Source: Hyphomicrobiales bacterium
GTDB taxonomy: Bacteria > Pseudomonadota > Alphaproteobacteria > Rhizobiales > Rhizobiaceae
Length of the DNA: 64,000 bases
Assembly: GCA_900472485.1 (NCBI GenBank)
Contig: UCII01000009.1
Span: forward strand, 174,267-238,266
Reading direction: 5' to 3'
Of this stretch, positions 27,449 through 35,763 are shown in pieces. The position numbers were made by a program, and so were the translations under genes. Position 1 is the stretch's first letter. Every line of letters starts with the position of its first letter. The notes beneath the pieces are model-generated. The model was not told the DNA's origin, searched no databases, and saw only the letters and a program-made list of their open reading frames with translations.

Positions 27449-28348
27449 ATGACCGTACCGTTCCGCCGGCCCATACCGTTGCTTGACAATGAAGTTCTGC
27501 GCACCTTCGTCGCGATTGCCGAAACCGGAAATTTCTCGACTGCGGCCGATGCCGTCTTTCGCACGCCGTCAGCTGTTTCCATGCAGATCAAGAAGCTGGA
27601 AGAGCAGCTCGGTGTCACGCTGTTCCTGCGCGATGCGCGCTCGGTGAGCCTGACGCAGCACGGCGAAATGCTGCTTTCCTATGCCCGCAATATTCTGGCA
27701 CTCTCCAATGAGGCGGTGTCGCGCTTCATCATGCCCGAACTTAGCGGCGTGGTGCGGCTTGGCGCTCCCGACGATATCGGAGAGCGGCTGCTGCCGAGCA
27801 TCCTTAAAAGCTTTTCAGAGAGCTATCCCGGCATCATGGTCGATGTAACAGTCGATATGAGCATCCAGCTCAAGAAGCGCATCGAAGAGCAGCGGCTGGA
27901 TCTGGCGCTGATCAATTGCGCGACGCGTCCTTTCCCGACCGAAGGTGAAGTGATCTACACGGAGCGTCTCGTCTGGGCAGGTGCCAAGTGCGGTACCGCC
28001 TATCGCCGCGATCCTCTGCCGATTTCCATCTGGGAGGAGGGCTGCATCTGGCGGTCGGAAGCGATGGCGCAGCTGGAGCGGCAGAAGCGTGCTTATCGCG
28101 TTTCCTATCTCAGCGCCCATACAATGGCGCAGCGCGCCGCGATCGTCTCCGACCTTGCCGTGGCGCCATTCCCACGCTCCTACATCACCGATGATATGGA
28201 AATACTCGGGCCGAATGAAGGGCTGCCGGAGCTGACGTCCTTCGACATCCGTCTGCTGACGGCATCGCAGATGACCGGACCGATGAAGGCGGTGGCAGAC
28301 AGCATCCGCCAGGCTTTTGTCGAGATCGGACGCAAAATGGCCGCGTGA
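27449..28348 (+). CDS. LysR family transcription regulator
   Basis: This 299-residue protein has an N-terminal helix-turn-helix (LRTFVAIAETGNFSTAADAVFRTPSAVSMQIKKLEEQLG, partly quoted) and a C-terminal periplasmic-binding-like effector domain (about 95-290). It is convergent with the RACo gene, stops 36 bases apart, and divergent from the small protein gene at 27325. Its effector is unknown. Being locked against the corrinoid module, it could control one-carbon genes, but LysR targets are usually divergent neighbours. Confidence 0.92.
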   Translation: MTVPFRRPIPLLDNEVLRTFVAIAETGNFSTAADAVFRTPSAVSMQIKKLEEQLGVTLFLRDARSVSLTQHGEMLLSYARNILALSNEAVSRFIMPELSGVVRLGAPDDIGERLLPSILKSFSESYPGIMVDVTVDMSIQLKKRIEEQRLDLALINCATRPFPTEGEVIYTERLVWAGAKCGTAYRRDPLPISIWEEGCIWRSEAMAQLERQKRAYRVSYLSAHTMAQRAAIVSDLAVAPFPRSYITDDMEILGPNEGLPELTSFDIRLLTASQMTGPMKAVADSIRQAFVEIGRKMAA

Positions 28349-28383
28349 ACCGCGGTCAACCATCTCTTGGCCAAATTGTTTTC

Positions 28384-30426
28384 TTACTCGCGGCTGCGGC
28401 GACGCCTGCGGCCGCCGCTTTCTCCGCTATCGTCGGAGGTTTGCTTGCGCTCGGGCAAAGTCACGACCTTCGAGAGCTCCGGGAAGGCGTCAACCTTGTT
28501 CGGCAGGGCCATGGCGTAGACGAAATGCTCCTGAAACTTTGATTCAAGTGCCGTCTCTATCTTCTCGATTTTCCTGACCGTTTCCTCGATCTCGCGGCGA
28601 TGGCCGCGGTTGAGTAGTGCCATGCGCGCGCCCGTGCCGGCGGCGTTGCCAACGGCCTTGACCTTGTCGAGTTCGCAGTCGGGAATGAGTCCCAGCACCA
28701 TCGCATATTTGGGATCGATGAAAGTGCCGAAGGCGCCGGCAAGGCCGATGCGGTCGACGTGATCGATGCCCTGCTTATCCATCAGCAGCTTGACGCCGGC
28801 ATAAAGCGCTGCCTTCGCAAGCTGGATGGCGCGGATATCGTTCTGTGTCACCGTGATGCGCTGTTCGCCGTCGCGCAGCAGATAGGAGTATGTGCGGCCG
28901 TTCTGAAGGATGCGCGGCGAGCGTGCAGCCATCGAGCCATCGACGACGCCATCTTCCGAGATGATGCCGGTCAGGAACATTTCTGCGACGACCTCGATGA
29001 TAGCCGAGCCGCAGATGCCGGTTACACCAACCTTAGCTGCGGCTTCTTCGAAGCCCGGCTCGTCCGACCATGGCTCGATGCCGATGACGCGGTAGCGCGG
29101 CTCCAGCGTGACGGGATCGATGCGCACGCGTTCGATGGCGCCGGGCGCGGCGCGCTGACCGCTGGAAATCTCAGCACCTTCGAAGGCAGGGCCGGTCGGC
29201 GAAGAGGCGGCGACGACGCGGTGACGGTTGCCGAGCACGATCTCGGCATTGGTGCCGATATCAACCAGCAGCATCATCTCATCCTGGCGATGCGGCCCTT
29301 CGGCAAGCGTTGCTGCAGCTGCATCGGCGCCGACATGGCCGGCGATGCAGGGCAGCATGTAGATACGCGTGCCTGTGTTCATCGGCAGGCCGATCTCGGC
29401 CGATTTCAGATGCACAGCGCCGGATACGGCAAGCGCGAAGGGGGCACCGCCAAGTTCGGTCGGATCGATGCCGAGGAACAGGTGGTGCATGATCGGATTG
29501 CCGACGAAGACGGCGTTCAAAATATCCTCACGCGACACGCCACCATCGGCGCAGACCTTGTCGATCAGGCCGTTCAAGGCTTCGCGGACGGCGTTGGTCA
29601 TCGCCGCGCGGCCGTCCGGGTTCATCATCACATAGGAGACGCGGCTCATCAGATCCTCGCCGAAGCGGATCTGCGGGTTGGAGGCGCCGGCTGAAGCGAC
29701 GGTTCTGCCCGACAGCAACGACGACAGATGCATGGCGATCGTCGTCGAACCGATATCGCAGGCAATGCCATAAGCTTCGTTCTTCAAGCCGGGGTAGAGC
29801 GCGATGAGGCGAGGGCGCTCGCTATCCTGATCGCGATGAATAGCGGCCGTCACCTTCCACGCGCCCTTGCGCAGGATCGACTGCACCTGCGGGATGAGGT
29901 GGAAATCCACTTCGAGATTGTCGTATTTCCAGTCTGCTGCGATTGCTGCCTTAAGGCGATCCAGATCGCCAAGCGGCTTGTGCATGTCGGGTTCCTCGAC
30001 CTCGACGTAGCACATATGCACGGCCGCATCTCGGGCGATGACACGCTCGTCGGCCGCCTTTCGCACCACCTGCGCATTGATGACGGTATCCTGCGGCACG
30101 TCGATGACCAGATCGCCCTGGATGAGGGCGGAACAGGAGAGACGGCGGCCGTCGGGCAGGTCGCGCACCTCGGCATAGCGCTTTTCCTTCGGCCCGATCG
30201 GCGAAAGATGATCATTGGCCGAGACGATCTTATGCTTGGCGAAATTGCCTTCCTGCACGGAGACCTGGCAACGCCCGCAGGTCGCACGGCCGCCACAGAC
30301 GCTTTCGACATAGACACCGAGCTGACGGGCTGCCTCCAGCACGGGCGTTCCCACGGGGAAGTGGCCACGCTTGCCGGATGGCATGAAAAGGACGAGAGGT
30401 TTCGCGCTGTCGCTGGCTTCGGCCAC
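28384..30426 (-). CDS. RACo-type reductive activator of corrinoid proteins (2Fe-2S, ASKHA)
   Basis: This 680-residue protein re-reduces corrinoid that has oxidised to the inactive Co(II) state, using ATP. A 2Fe-2S domain has Cys44, Cys50, Cys53 (CGGRATCGRC) and Cys98. A linker and middle domain follow, then the ASKHA ATPase region with CDIGSTTIAMHL and LVDIGTNAEIVLGN. Length and order match RACo/DUF4445 proteins of acetogens and of O-demethylase systems. It is the last gene of the minus-strand module that includes MeTr and the corrinoid protein. An Arg-rich tail (GGRRRRRSR) is odd. Confidence 0.92.
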   Translation of the reverse strand: MAEASDSAKPLVLFMPSGKRGHFPVGTPVLEAARQLGVYVESVCGGRATCGRCQVSVQEGNFAKHKIVSANDHLSPIGPKEKRYAEVRDLPDGRRLSCSALIQGDLVIDVPQDTVINAQVVRKAADERVIARDAAVHMCYVEVEEPDMHKPLGDLDRLKAAIAADWKYDNLEVDFHLIPQVQSILRKGAWKVTAAIHRDQDSERPRLIALYPGLKNEAYGIACDIGSTTIAMHLSSLLSGRTVASAGASNPQIRFGEDLMSRVSYVMMNPDGRAAMTNAVREALNGLIDKVCADGGVSREDILNAVFVGNPIMHHLFLGIDPTELGGAPFALAVSGAVHLKSAEIGLPMNTGTRIYMLPCIAGHVGADAAAATLAEGPHRQDEMMLLVDIGTNAEIVLGNRHRVVAASSPTGPAFEGAEISSGQRAAPGAIERVRIDPVTLEPRYRVIGIEPWSDEPGFEEAAAKVGVTGICGSAIIEVVAEMFLTGIISEDGVVDGSMAARSPRILQNGRTYSYLLRDGEQRITVTQNDIRAIQLAKAALYAGVKLLMDKQGIDHVDRIGLAGAFGTFIDPKYAMVLGLIPDCELDKVKAVGNAAGTGARMALLNRGHRREIEETVRKIEKIETALESKFQEHFVYAMALPNKVDAFPELSKVVTLPERKQTSDDSGESGGRRRRRSRE

Positions 30427-30438
30427 GGATCAGCCTTT

Positions 30439-30768
30439 CTATTTGCTAAGGCGGCGCACGTTCGAGCGAACGCGCCTGCTATAGGGTTTTATCGCGGCGT
30501 GAGCGATCGCATCGGCGATGCTGCGCTGGCTTGTCGCGCCTGCAGCCGTCAGAGCCGCGAAACCCTGTTGCACCATTGCTGCGTTGACGGCAACGGCGCT
30601 TTCCGCCGCAGCCATCATCTTCTCTGAAAACATCCGGTTCATTTCAGCCGCGTTCACGCTGCCGGCAAGCGCGTCCATCCACATCTGCTGCAGCCGTATG
30701 GCGATCACGACAGGCGCTTGCAGCCAGAGTGTGGCAAGATCGTTGGAGAGGCCGCGACCGGATGCCAT
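30439..30768 (-). CDS. Hypothetical protein in corrinoid operon (109 aa)
   Basis: The ATG at 30768 has GAGGGAA before it and lies two bases after the MeTr stop; the stop is 12 bases before the RACo start, so it is an operon member. The protein is Ala- and Met-rich and mostly helical (APVVIAIRLQQMWMDALAG; AAAESAVAVNAAMVQQGFAAL), with a phasin-like amphipathic look, and a basic tail. No catalytic motif is visible. It may be a structural or scaffold partner of the methyltransferase complex; that is speculative. Confidence 0.6.
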   Translation of the reverse strand: MASGRGLSNDLATLWLQAPVVIAIRLQQMWMDALAGSVNAAEMNRMFSEKMMAAAESAVAVNAAMVQQGFAALTAAGATSQRSIADAIAHAAIKPYSRRVRSNVRRLSK

Positions 30769-30769
30769 C

Positions 30770-31738
30770 TTATTCCCTCGCTGCTCCTGCACCCGCGCGC
30801 GCTGCACGCCCGCCGCGGCGTCCGCCGCCGGCGGCAGGTGCCGCCGTTGCTGCCGCAGCTGCGACGCCGCTTTCGGCCGGCTTGTAATCGCGGTAAGTCA
30901 TGATCCAGTTGGTGCAATTGGCATCCGTGCCGTTCAGCACGTTGGCGGCGCGCACGGCTTCCATTTCCTGCGGGCGGCAAGGGTTCATGATCGCCGAGGT
31001 CATGCCTGCGCCGATGACCATCGGAATGAAACCGGCATTGATGCCGTGGCGATGCGGCAGGCCGAACGAAATGTTGGAAAGTCCGCAGGTGGTGTTGACC
31101 TTCAGCTCGTTGCGCAGGCGATGCAGCAGTGCAAAGACCTGACGGCCGGCGTCGCCCAGCGCCCCGATCGGCATGACGAGCGGGTCGACGACGATATCAT
31201 GCGGCTTGATGCCGTGATCCATGGCGCGCTCGACGATCTTCTTGGCGACGGCGAAACGTACATCCGGATCCATGGAAATGCCGGTTTCGTCGTTCGAGAT
31301 GGCGACGACGGGCACGTCGTATTTCTTGACGAGCGGCAGGATGGCTTCGAGCTTTTCCTCTTCGCCCGTGACCGAGTTGACCAGCGGCCGGCCCTTGGCA
31401 ACCTTGAGTGCAGCTTCGATCGCAGCCGTGACCGAGCTGTCGATCGAGAGCGGTACGTCGACAAGACCCTGCACGATCTCCAGCGTCTGCACTAGAAGAC
31501 CCGGTTCGGTCTCGTTGGGATTGACCGAGGTGACACCCGCGTTGACGTCCAGCATGGTCGCACCGGCGGCTACCTGTTCCAGAGCGTCTTTGATGACGGT
31601 ATCGAAATTGCCTTCGATCATCTCGGCAGCGAGCTTCTTGCGCCCGGTCGGGTTGATGCGCTCGCCGATCACGCAGAAAGGCTGGTCGAAGCCTATGATG
31701 ATCTCGCGGGTGGCGGAGGCAACGATGGTACGCGTCAT
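30770..31738 (-). CDS. Methyltetrahydrofolate:corrinoid methyltransferase (AcsE/MtgA-like)
   Basis: This 322-residue TIM barrel of the pterin-binding (dihydropteroate synthase) superfamily has CVIGERINPTGRKKL at the N-terminus, MLDVNAGV, SIDSSVTAAIEAAL and VNSVTGEEEK (folate-binding strands), and a later CGLSNISFGLPHR. AcsE and MtgA enzymes move methyl groups between tetrahydrofolate and a corrinoid protein. GAGGA precedes the ATG. In this operon it should take methyl groups from the MttB-charged corrinoid protein to folate. A C-terminal Ala/Gly-rich tail is unusual. Confidence 0.92.
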   Translation of the reverse strand: MTRTIVASATREIIIGFDQPFCVIGERINPTGRKKLAAEMIEGNFDTVIKDALEQVAAGATMLDVNAGVTSVNPNETEPGLLVQTLEIVQGLVDVPLSIDSSVTAAIEAALKVAKGRPLVNSVTGEEEKLEAILPLVKKYDVPVVAISNDETGISMDPDVRFAVAKKIVERAMDHGIKPHDIVVDPLVMPIGALGDAGRQVFALLHRLRNELKVNTTCGLSNISFGLPHRHGINAGFIPMVIGAGMTSAIMNPCRPQEMEAVRAANVLNGTDANCTNWIMTYRDYKPAESGVAAAAATAAPAAGGGRRGGRAARAGAGAARE

Positions 31739-31840
31739 ATCTGATCCTCTGGTCAGTTGGCCCGATAGCAGGTCTATCGTGCAGTGATTTGGGTTACAAG
31801 CCGGCCGGTTCCTCTCCTGGCCCGCCTCTATCTATAGAAC

Positions 31841-32947
31841 TCAATGCGCTTGCGGCGGCGTATGGTGGGCTGCAATCTCCGCCATGGCCTGCTGGTTTTC
31901 TTCCCGGCCTTCGCTGATCTGGTGCAGGCGCTCGGCGACCAGGGCGTCGCTGCGGCTTGCCTCGCGCTTCCAAGGCTGGCGGCCTTTCAGGACGCCGGAA
32001 TCATGCACCATTTCAGCGACATATTCCTCCTGGCGGTAGGCCATGACGTGAATGCCGGAAACGCCCTCGATCTCCTTCACCTCGTTGATGATGTCGATGC
32101 AGAGCTGCTTGCCTTCCTTCTTCTGATCCTGTGCGCCCTCGATGCGCTTGATGACGGCATCTGGAATATGGACGCCCGGCACGTTCGAGCGCATCCAGCG
32201 GGCGGTCTTTGCCGAGGCGAGCGGGCCGACGCCGACGAGAATGAAGCATTTTTCGTTGAGGCCGAGATCGCGCACCTTCTTCATATATTCCCGGAACATC
32301 GGTACGTCGTAGCAATACTGGCTCTGGACGAACTGTGCCCCGGCTTCGATCTTTTTTGCCAGCCGATAGGGGCGGAAGTCATAAGGCGGCGCGAAGGGGT
32401 TGATGGCTGCGCCGAGAAAAACCTTCGGTGGCGACGTCAGCTTGCGGCCGGAGAGGAATTTGGCGTTGTCGCGCATGATGCGCACGGTTTCGAGCAGCGA
32501 CATGCAATCGAGATCGAAGACCGGCTTGGCGCCCGGCTGATCGCCGGCTTGTACGCCGTCACCGGTCAGGCACATGATGTTGCAAACGCCCATGGCGGCA
32601 GCGCCCAGCACGTCGCCCTGGATAGCGATGCGATTCTTGTCGCGGCAGGCGATCTGCATGATCGGCGCATAGCCCATGCGTGTCAGAAGCGCGCAGATGC
32701 CGACCGAAGACATATGGCAGTTGGCGCCGGAGGCATCGACGGCGTTGATACCGTCAACCCAGCCTTCAAAGATGGCGGCGCGCTCGTAGACGTCTTCGGC
32801 ATTGGCGCTGTCGGGCGGGTTCAATTCGGCGGTCACGGCGAATTCGCCGCGGCGAAGCACGCGCTCCAGCCGCCCGAGCGAATAGTGGCCGGGCAGGGGA
32901 TCGAGCGGCAGGTGAACGCCAAGCGGATTTTCATCGATATGCGACAT
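31841..32947 (-). CDS. Methylenetetrahydrofolate reductase, MetF-like
   Basis: This 368-residue enzyme of the MetF family interconverts methyl- and methylene-tetrahydrofolate, using FAD. Visible landmarks are FAVTAELNPPDSANAEDV near the N-terminus, NIMCLTGDGVQAGDQPGA (flavin-binding region) and FVQSQYCYD, with ILVGVGPLAS later. It starts three bases after the MetV-like stop, so the two are translationally coupled. In context it may run in the oxidative direction, converting methyl-THF to methylene-THF; a role in methionine synthesis is the alternative. Confidence 0.92.
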   Translation of the reverse strand: MSHIDENPLGVHLPLDPLPGHYSLGRLERVLRRGEFAVTAELNPPDSANAEDVYERAAIFEGWVDGINAVDASGANCHMSSVGICALLTRMGYAPIMQIACRDKNRIAIQGDVLGAAAMGVCNIMCLTGDGVQAGDQPGAKPVFDLDCMSLLETVRIMRDNAKFLSGRKLTSPPKVFLGAAINPFAPPYDFRPYRLAKKIEAGAQFVQSQYCYDVPMFREYMKKVRDLGLNEKCFILVGVGPLASAKTARWMRSNVPGVHIPDAVIKRIEGAQDQKKEGKQLCIDIINEVKEIEGVSGIHVMAYRQEEYVAEMVHDSGVLKGRQPWKREASRSDALVAERLHQISEGREENQQAMAEIAAHHTPPQAH

Positions 32948-32950
32948 CGC

Positions 32951-33529
32951 TCAGGCTTCCTTTTTCGCCGCTTCGCGGGCTGCCGCGGCTTCGGCCGTGA
33001 CGCGAAGCCAAGAGGACGTCTCGCGAAGCGACTGGTTGACGGGCTTCTGCACCTTCAGGATCGCATCGCCCTCTGTCATGTTCCTCGAGCCGTTCCAGGC
33101 CTGCACCCAGACGCAGGGCATATCGGGCTCCACTTCGCAATTGCCATTGGCGCGAACGCCGCCACAGGGGCCGTTGCGCAGCTGCTTGGGACAGTTCATC
33201 GGACAGGACATGCCCGTCGATGACAGTGCGCATTGGCCGCACATTCGGCAATCGAACAGGAAGCCCTTCACATTGCGTTCGATGAAGGTGATCGGGCGCT
33301 CCACGCGATCGTAGCCGAACGCCTTCCACAGCGGATGAAGCAGCAGGAAGGTGTCGGCGAAACGACGGTAGAACCATTCGAAGAAACGCGAGTGACGCAC
33401 AGCCCAGAGACGGACCGTATATTTGCGCCGTGCGCGGCGGTTAGGGGAGACGCCGGCCGGCGTGTAGGCGCCGCTGGCCGCCTTCGAGCCCGCGGCGGCG
33501 TTGCCAGGCTTCTGGACGGCATCAGCCAT
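32951..33529 (-). CDS. MetV-like methylenetetrahydrofolate reductase C-terminal domain protein
   Basis: This 192-residue protein matches the stand-alone MTHFR_C family (MetV of acetogens), which binds zinc or an iron-sulfur cluster and forms a complex with MetF. The cysteine cluster CRMCGQCALSSTGMSC, then CPKQLRNGPCGG, then PDMPC is clear. An N-terminal helical, Ala-rich stretch precedes it. It overlaps the virulence-factor-family gene by 8 bases and couples to metF. Its presence suggests the acetogen MetFV type of reductase rather than the single-chain enterobacterial type. Confidence 0.9.
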   Translation of the reverse strand: MADAVQKPGNAAAGSKAASGAYTPAGVSPNRRARRKYTVRLWAVRHSRFFEWFYRRFADTFLLLHPLWKAFGYDRVERPITFIERNVKGFLFDCRMCGQCALSSTGMSCPMNCPKQLRNGPCGGVRANGNCEVEPDMPCVWVQAWNGSRNMTEGDAILKVQKPVNQSLRETSSWLRVTAEAAAAREAAKKEA

Positions 33530-33824
33530 TGTCGCGGCCTCCGGCCTTTACGAGCCCCACCAGCCGCTCGCGATCATACGCGGCCTCGAGCTCGGTTGCG
33601 GCCTTGTCCGCCTCGGCTTCGAGATCGTCGGATACAGGCACGGGATCGGCCTTGCGCCATTCGGCGAGATAGTCGTCGGTTTCGGCTGCGCCCGTGCGCA
33701 TGGCGCACATGTCGATTGCTTCGGTAAAGCGCAGCGAAAGCTCGCGTTTTGCCGTCTGCCTGCCCTTCTTGATGATGACCTGGGCCGGAATGTCCCGCCA
33801 GTAAACGACAATGCGATCTGCCAT
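33522..33824 (-). CDS. Virulence factor family small protein
   Basis: From the ATG at 33824, preceded by GAGGAG, a 100-residue protein begins MADRIVVYWRDIPAQVIIKK, the hallmark of a small family named for a virulence factor but of unknown biochemistry. It is acidic in its C-terminal half. It overlaps the MetV-like gene, so it belongs to the one-carbon operon. A role in redox or cobalamin handling is conjecture; the coupling is the real evidence. Confidence 0.8.
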   Translation of the reverse strand: MADRIVVYWRDIPAQVIIKKGRQTAKRELSLRFTEAIDMCAMRTGAAETDDYLAEWRKADPVPVSDDLEAEADKAATELEAAYDRERLVGLVKAGGRDNG

Positions 33825-34059
33825 GCGCAAAATCTCCTCTTCACGCCAGAATGCACGCCGGCAGACCTCGGGACTGCGCTCGCCACGACGCGGCGCATGC
33901 CGAAAAGCGACGCCGCATGAAAAGCTTATCCGCAAGCATTCCCAACGGGCATTTTCCTTTGAAATTATCGGGTTCGAACTGTGATTGAATGTACCTTACT
34001 CGTCCAGCATGTCGGTGGCGACAAAGAAGCAGCGGGGCGGAAACGACAGGGCGTCGCAA

Positions 34060-34698
34060 TCAGACGACCGACAGTTCGCGGGCAAGGTCGCCGTAACCGG
34101 TGAAGCGATATTCATAATCCAGGCCGAGATAGGCGGCAGCTTCCTTCGCCTTTGCCTGCAGCATTGGATCCTCTTCCTGCGAGAGGTAGACCACCTTGCG
34201 GTAGTTGCCGAAATACATGTCGCGCAGCTCAGGATGACGGTCCAAACCCAGCGGGACGATGACGAAGGCTTCGAACTGTCGCGTCAGGAAATCGGTGAGG
34301 AAAAACGAGGTAATGTCGTCGTCGCGCGCCGCGAAAGCTTCGTTGCCCGTGAAGAAGGAGTAACAGTGCGGACCGGACAAGCGATCTATTCCCTCGCGCT
34401 CGCAAATCCTGTCGATATCTCCCCCGGTGCCGCAATCTGCATAGCCGACGAAGATCTTGTCGAACCCGCGCGAGCGGGCATCGGCAATAGCCTGTTCCAG
34501 CGCCGGTGCGATCTTCTGCGGATAGGAATGGTAGATTGCGGGAAGACAGTGCAGGTCGATGTGGTCGAGCCCGTTTATTCGGACGATCGCCAGTATTTCG
34601 CGCGCGATTGCGCCGCACGCGATCACATGAACTTTTTGAGTTGCTGTGCGTTTATTGGGCGGAGGGTTTTTCTCCGAATTTTGCCGATCAACATCCAT
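34060..34698 (-). CDS. DUF1638 family protein
   Basis: This 212-residue protein matches DUF1638: VHVIACGAIAREILAIV, then HCLPAIYHSYPQKI, IFVGYADCGTGGDI and HCYSFFTG. The family often accompanies MttB-type methyltransferase and corrinoid genes and has conserved Cys and His residues that could bind a metal or corrinoid, but its activity is unknown. AGGAG is nine bases before the ATG. Its start is only 15 bases from the divergent entericidin-like gene, so its promoter may lie far upstream, before the corrinoid protein gene. Confidence 0.85.
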   Translation of the reverse strand: MDVDRQNSEKNPPPNKRTATQKVHVIACGAIAREILAIVRINGLDHIDLHCLPAIYHSYPQKIAPALEQAIADARSRGFDKIFVGYADCGTGGDIDRICEREGIDRLSGPHCYSFFTGNEAFAARDDDITSFFLTDFLTRQFEAFVIVPLGLDRHPELRDMYFGNYRKVVYLSQEEDPMLQAKAKEAAAYLGLDYEYRFTGYGDLARELSVV

Positions 34699-34713
34699 TC
34701 AAAGGGGCTCCTG

Positions 34714-34875
34714 ATGATGACCGTATCGACAACAAGCAAAATCGCCGCTGCCTTCGCCGTGCTTATGGTGCTTGCTTCGTGCTCCAACACCATTCGTGGC
34801 ATGGGCAGGGACACGGCAAACGCCGTCAATGCGACGGAAGATGCCGGTCATACCGTCAAGAAGGCTGCTCAGTAA
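34714..34875 (+). CDS. Entericidin-like small lipoprotein
   Basis: This 53-residue protein has a signal peptide with lipobox LASC (cleavage before Cys at about residue 23) and an entericidin-like tail (NTIRGMGRDTANAVNATEDAG). AAGGGG precedes the first of two adjacent ATGs. Entericidins are small toxic or antidote lipoproteins; rhizobia have many such copies. It lies on the plus strand inside the minus-strand corrinoid operon, between the corrinoid protein and DUF1638 genes. Confidence 0.85.
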   Translation: MMTVSTTSKIAAAFAVLMVLASCSNTIRGMGRDTANAVNATEDAGHTVKKAAQ

Positions 34876-34895
34876 CTCATTTGGGATGCCCACAG

Positions 34896-34922
34896 GCCGG
34901 CGACAACCTTTTCGTCGCCGGC
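34896..34922. terminator. Hairpin between entericidin-like and corrinoid protein genes
   Basis: GCCGGCGAC and GTCGCCGGC form a perfect 9-bp stem with a nine-base loop between the converging stop codons at 34875 and 34938. U-runs are weak on both strands, so it may be an incomplete terminator that lets some minus-strand transcription reach DUF1638. Confidence 0.6.
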
Positions 34923-34937
34923 TGGAGAAATAAAGGA

Positions 34938-35639
34938 TCAGGCGCCGGCAGCCAGGCTGTTGTGCTTGCGCTTCATGAATTCCTTCGCGGTTTCGACCGC
35001 GACAGCGGCATCGCGGCAATAGGCGTCAGCACCCACGGCCTTGCCGAACTCCTCGTTCAGCGGCGCACCGCCGACCAGCACGACGTAATCGTCGCGCAGG
35101 CCCTTTTCCTTCAGCGTATCGATGACGACCTTCATATAGGGCATCGTCGTGGTCAGCAGGGCCGACATGCCGAGGATGTCGGGCTGTTCGCGCTCGATGG
35201 CGTCGAGGTAGTTTTCGACCGGATTGTTGATACCGAGGTCGATGACGTCGAAGCCGGCGCCCTCCATCATCATGCCGACGAGGTTCTTGCCGATGTCGTG
35301 AATGTCGCCCTTGACGGTGCCGATCACCATTTTGCCCAGCTTCGGCGCGCCGGTCTGTGCAAGAAGCGGACGCAGGATAAACATGCCGGCCTTCATCGCA
35401 TTGGCGGACAGCAGAACTTCCGGAACGAAGAGAATGCCGTCACGGAAGTCGATGCCGACGATGCGCATGCCTTCGACCAGCGCCTGGGTCAGAATATCGT
35501 AAGGGGCCCAGCCACGCTCCAGGAGAATATTGGTGGCTTCCTCGATTTCTTCCTTCAAGCCGTCATACAGGTCGTCATGCATCTGCTGCACGAGCTCTTC
35601 ATCAGAAAGTTCCGAGAGAATGATTTCGTCGTCAGACAT
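34938..35639 (-). CDS. Corrinoid protein (MttC/MtgC-like)
   Basis: This 233-residue methyl carrier has an N-terminal helical cap (about 1-95) and a B12-binding Rossmann domain with the DxHxxG motif GDIHDIGKNL (His114 the lower cobalt ligand), then GMSALLTTTMPYMK and VLVGGAPLNEEF. It accepts a methyl group from its substrate-specific methyltransferase and passes it to MeTr. The ATG at 35639 begins the conserved part; earlier in-frame ATGs at 35648 and 35663 are possible. It is divergent from the MttB-like gene at 35899, with a shared control region. Confidence 0.92.
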   Translation of the reverse strand: MSDDEIILSELSDEELVQQMHDDLYDGLKEEIEEATNILLERGWAPYDILTQALVEGMRIVGIDFRDGILFVPEVLLSANAMKAGMFILRPLLAQTGAPKLGKMVIGTVKGDIHDIGKNLVGMMMEGAGFDVIDLGINNPVENYLDAIEREQPDILGMSALLTTTMPYMKVVIDTLKEKGLRDDYVVLVGGAPLNEEFGKAVGADAYCRDAAVAVETAKEFMKRKHNSLAAGA

Positions 35640-35736
35640 GCGCTCCATCCCATTTTCGTGCAATGCATCAGAGACTTGTATAAAACACTGTCGCCATTAC
35701 CGATAGACCGGAAGGCCGCTAAAACTCTTTTTGAAT

Positions 35737-35763
35737 GCGACGTCGCGCGGATCAATCGCGACG
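35737..35763. promoter_or_regulatory. Overlapping dyads in the mttB/corrinoid intergenic region
   Basis: CGTCGCG (35741-35747) and CGCGACG (35757-35763) form a 7-bp inverted repeat, and GCGACGTCGC (35737-35746) is a perfect palindrome. A further TTAGCA/TGCTAA pair lies about 20 bases on. The place is right for an operator controlling both divergent transcripts, perhaps by the GbdR-like or LysR protein. Confidence 0.4.
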
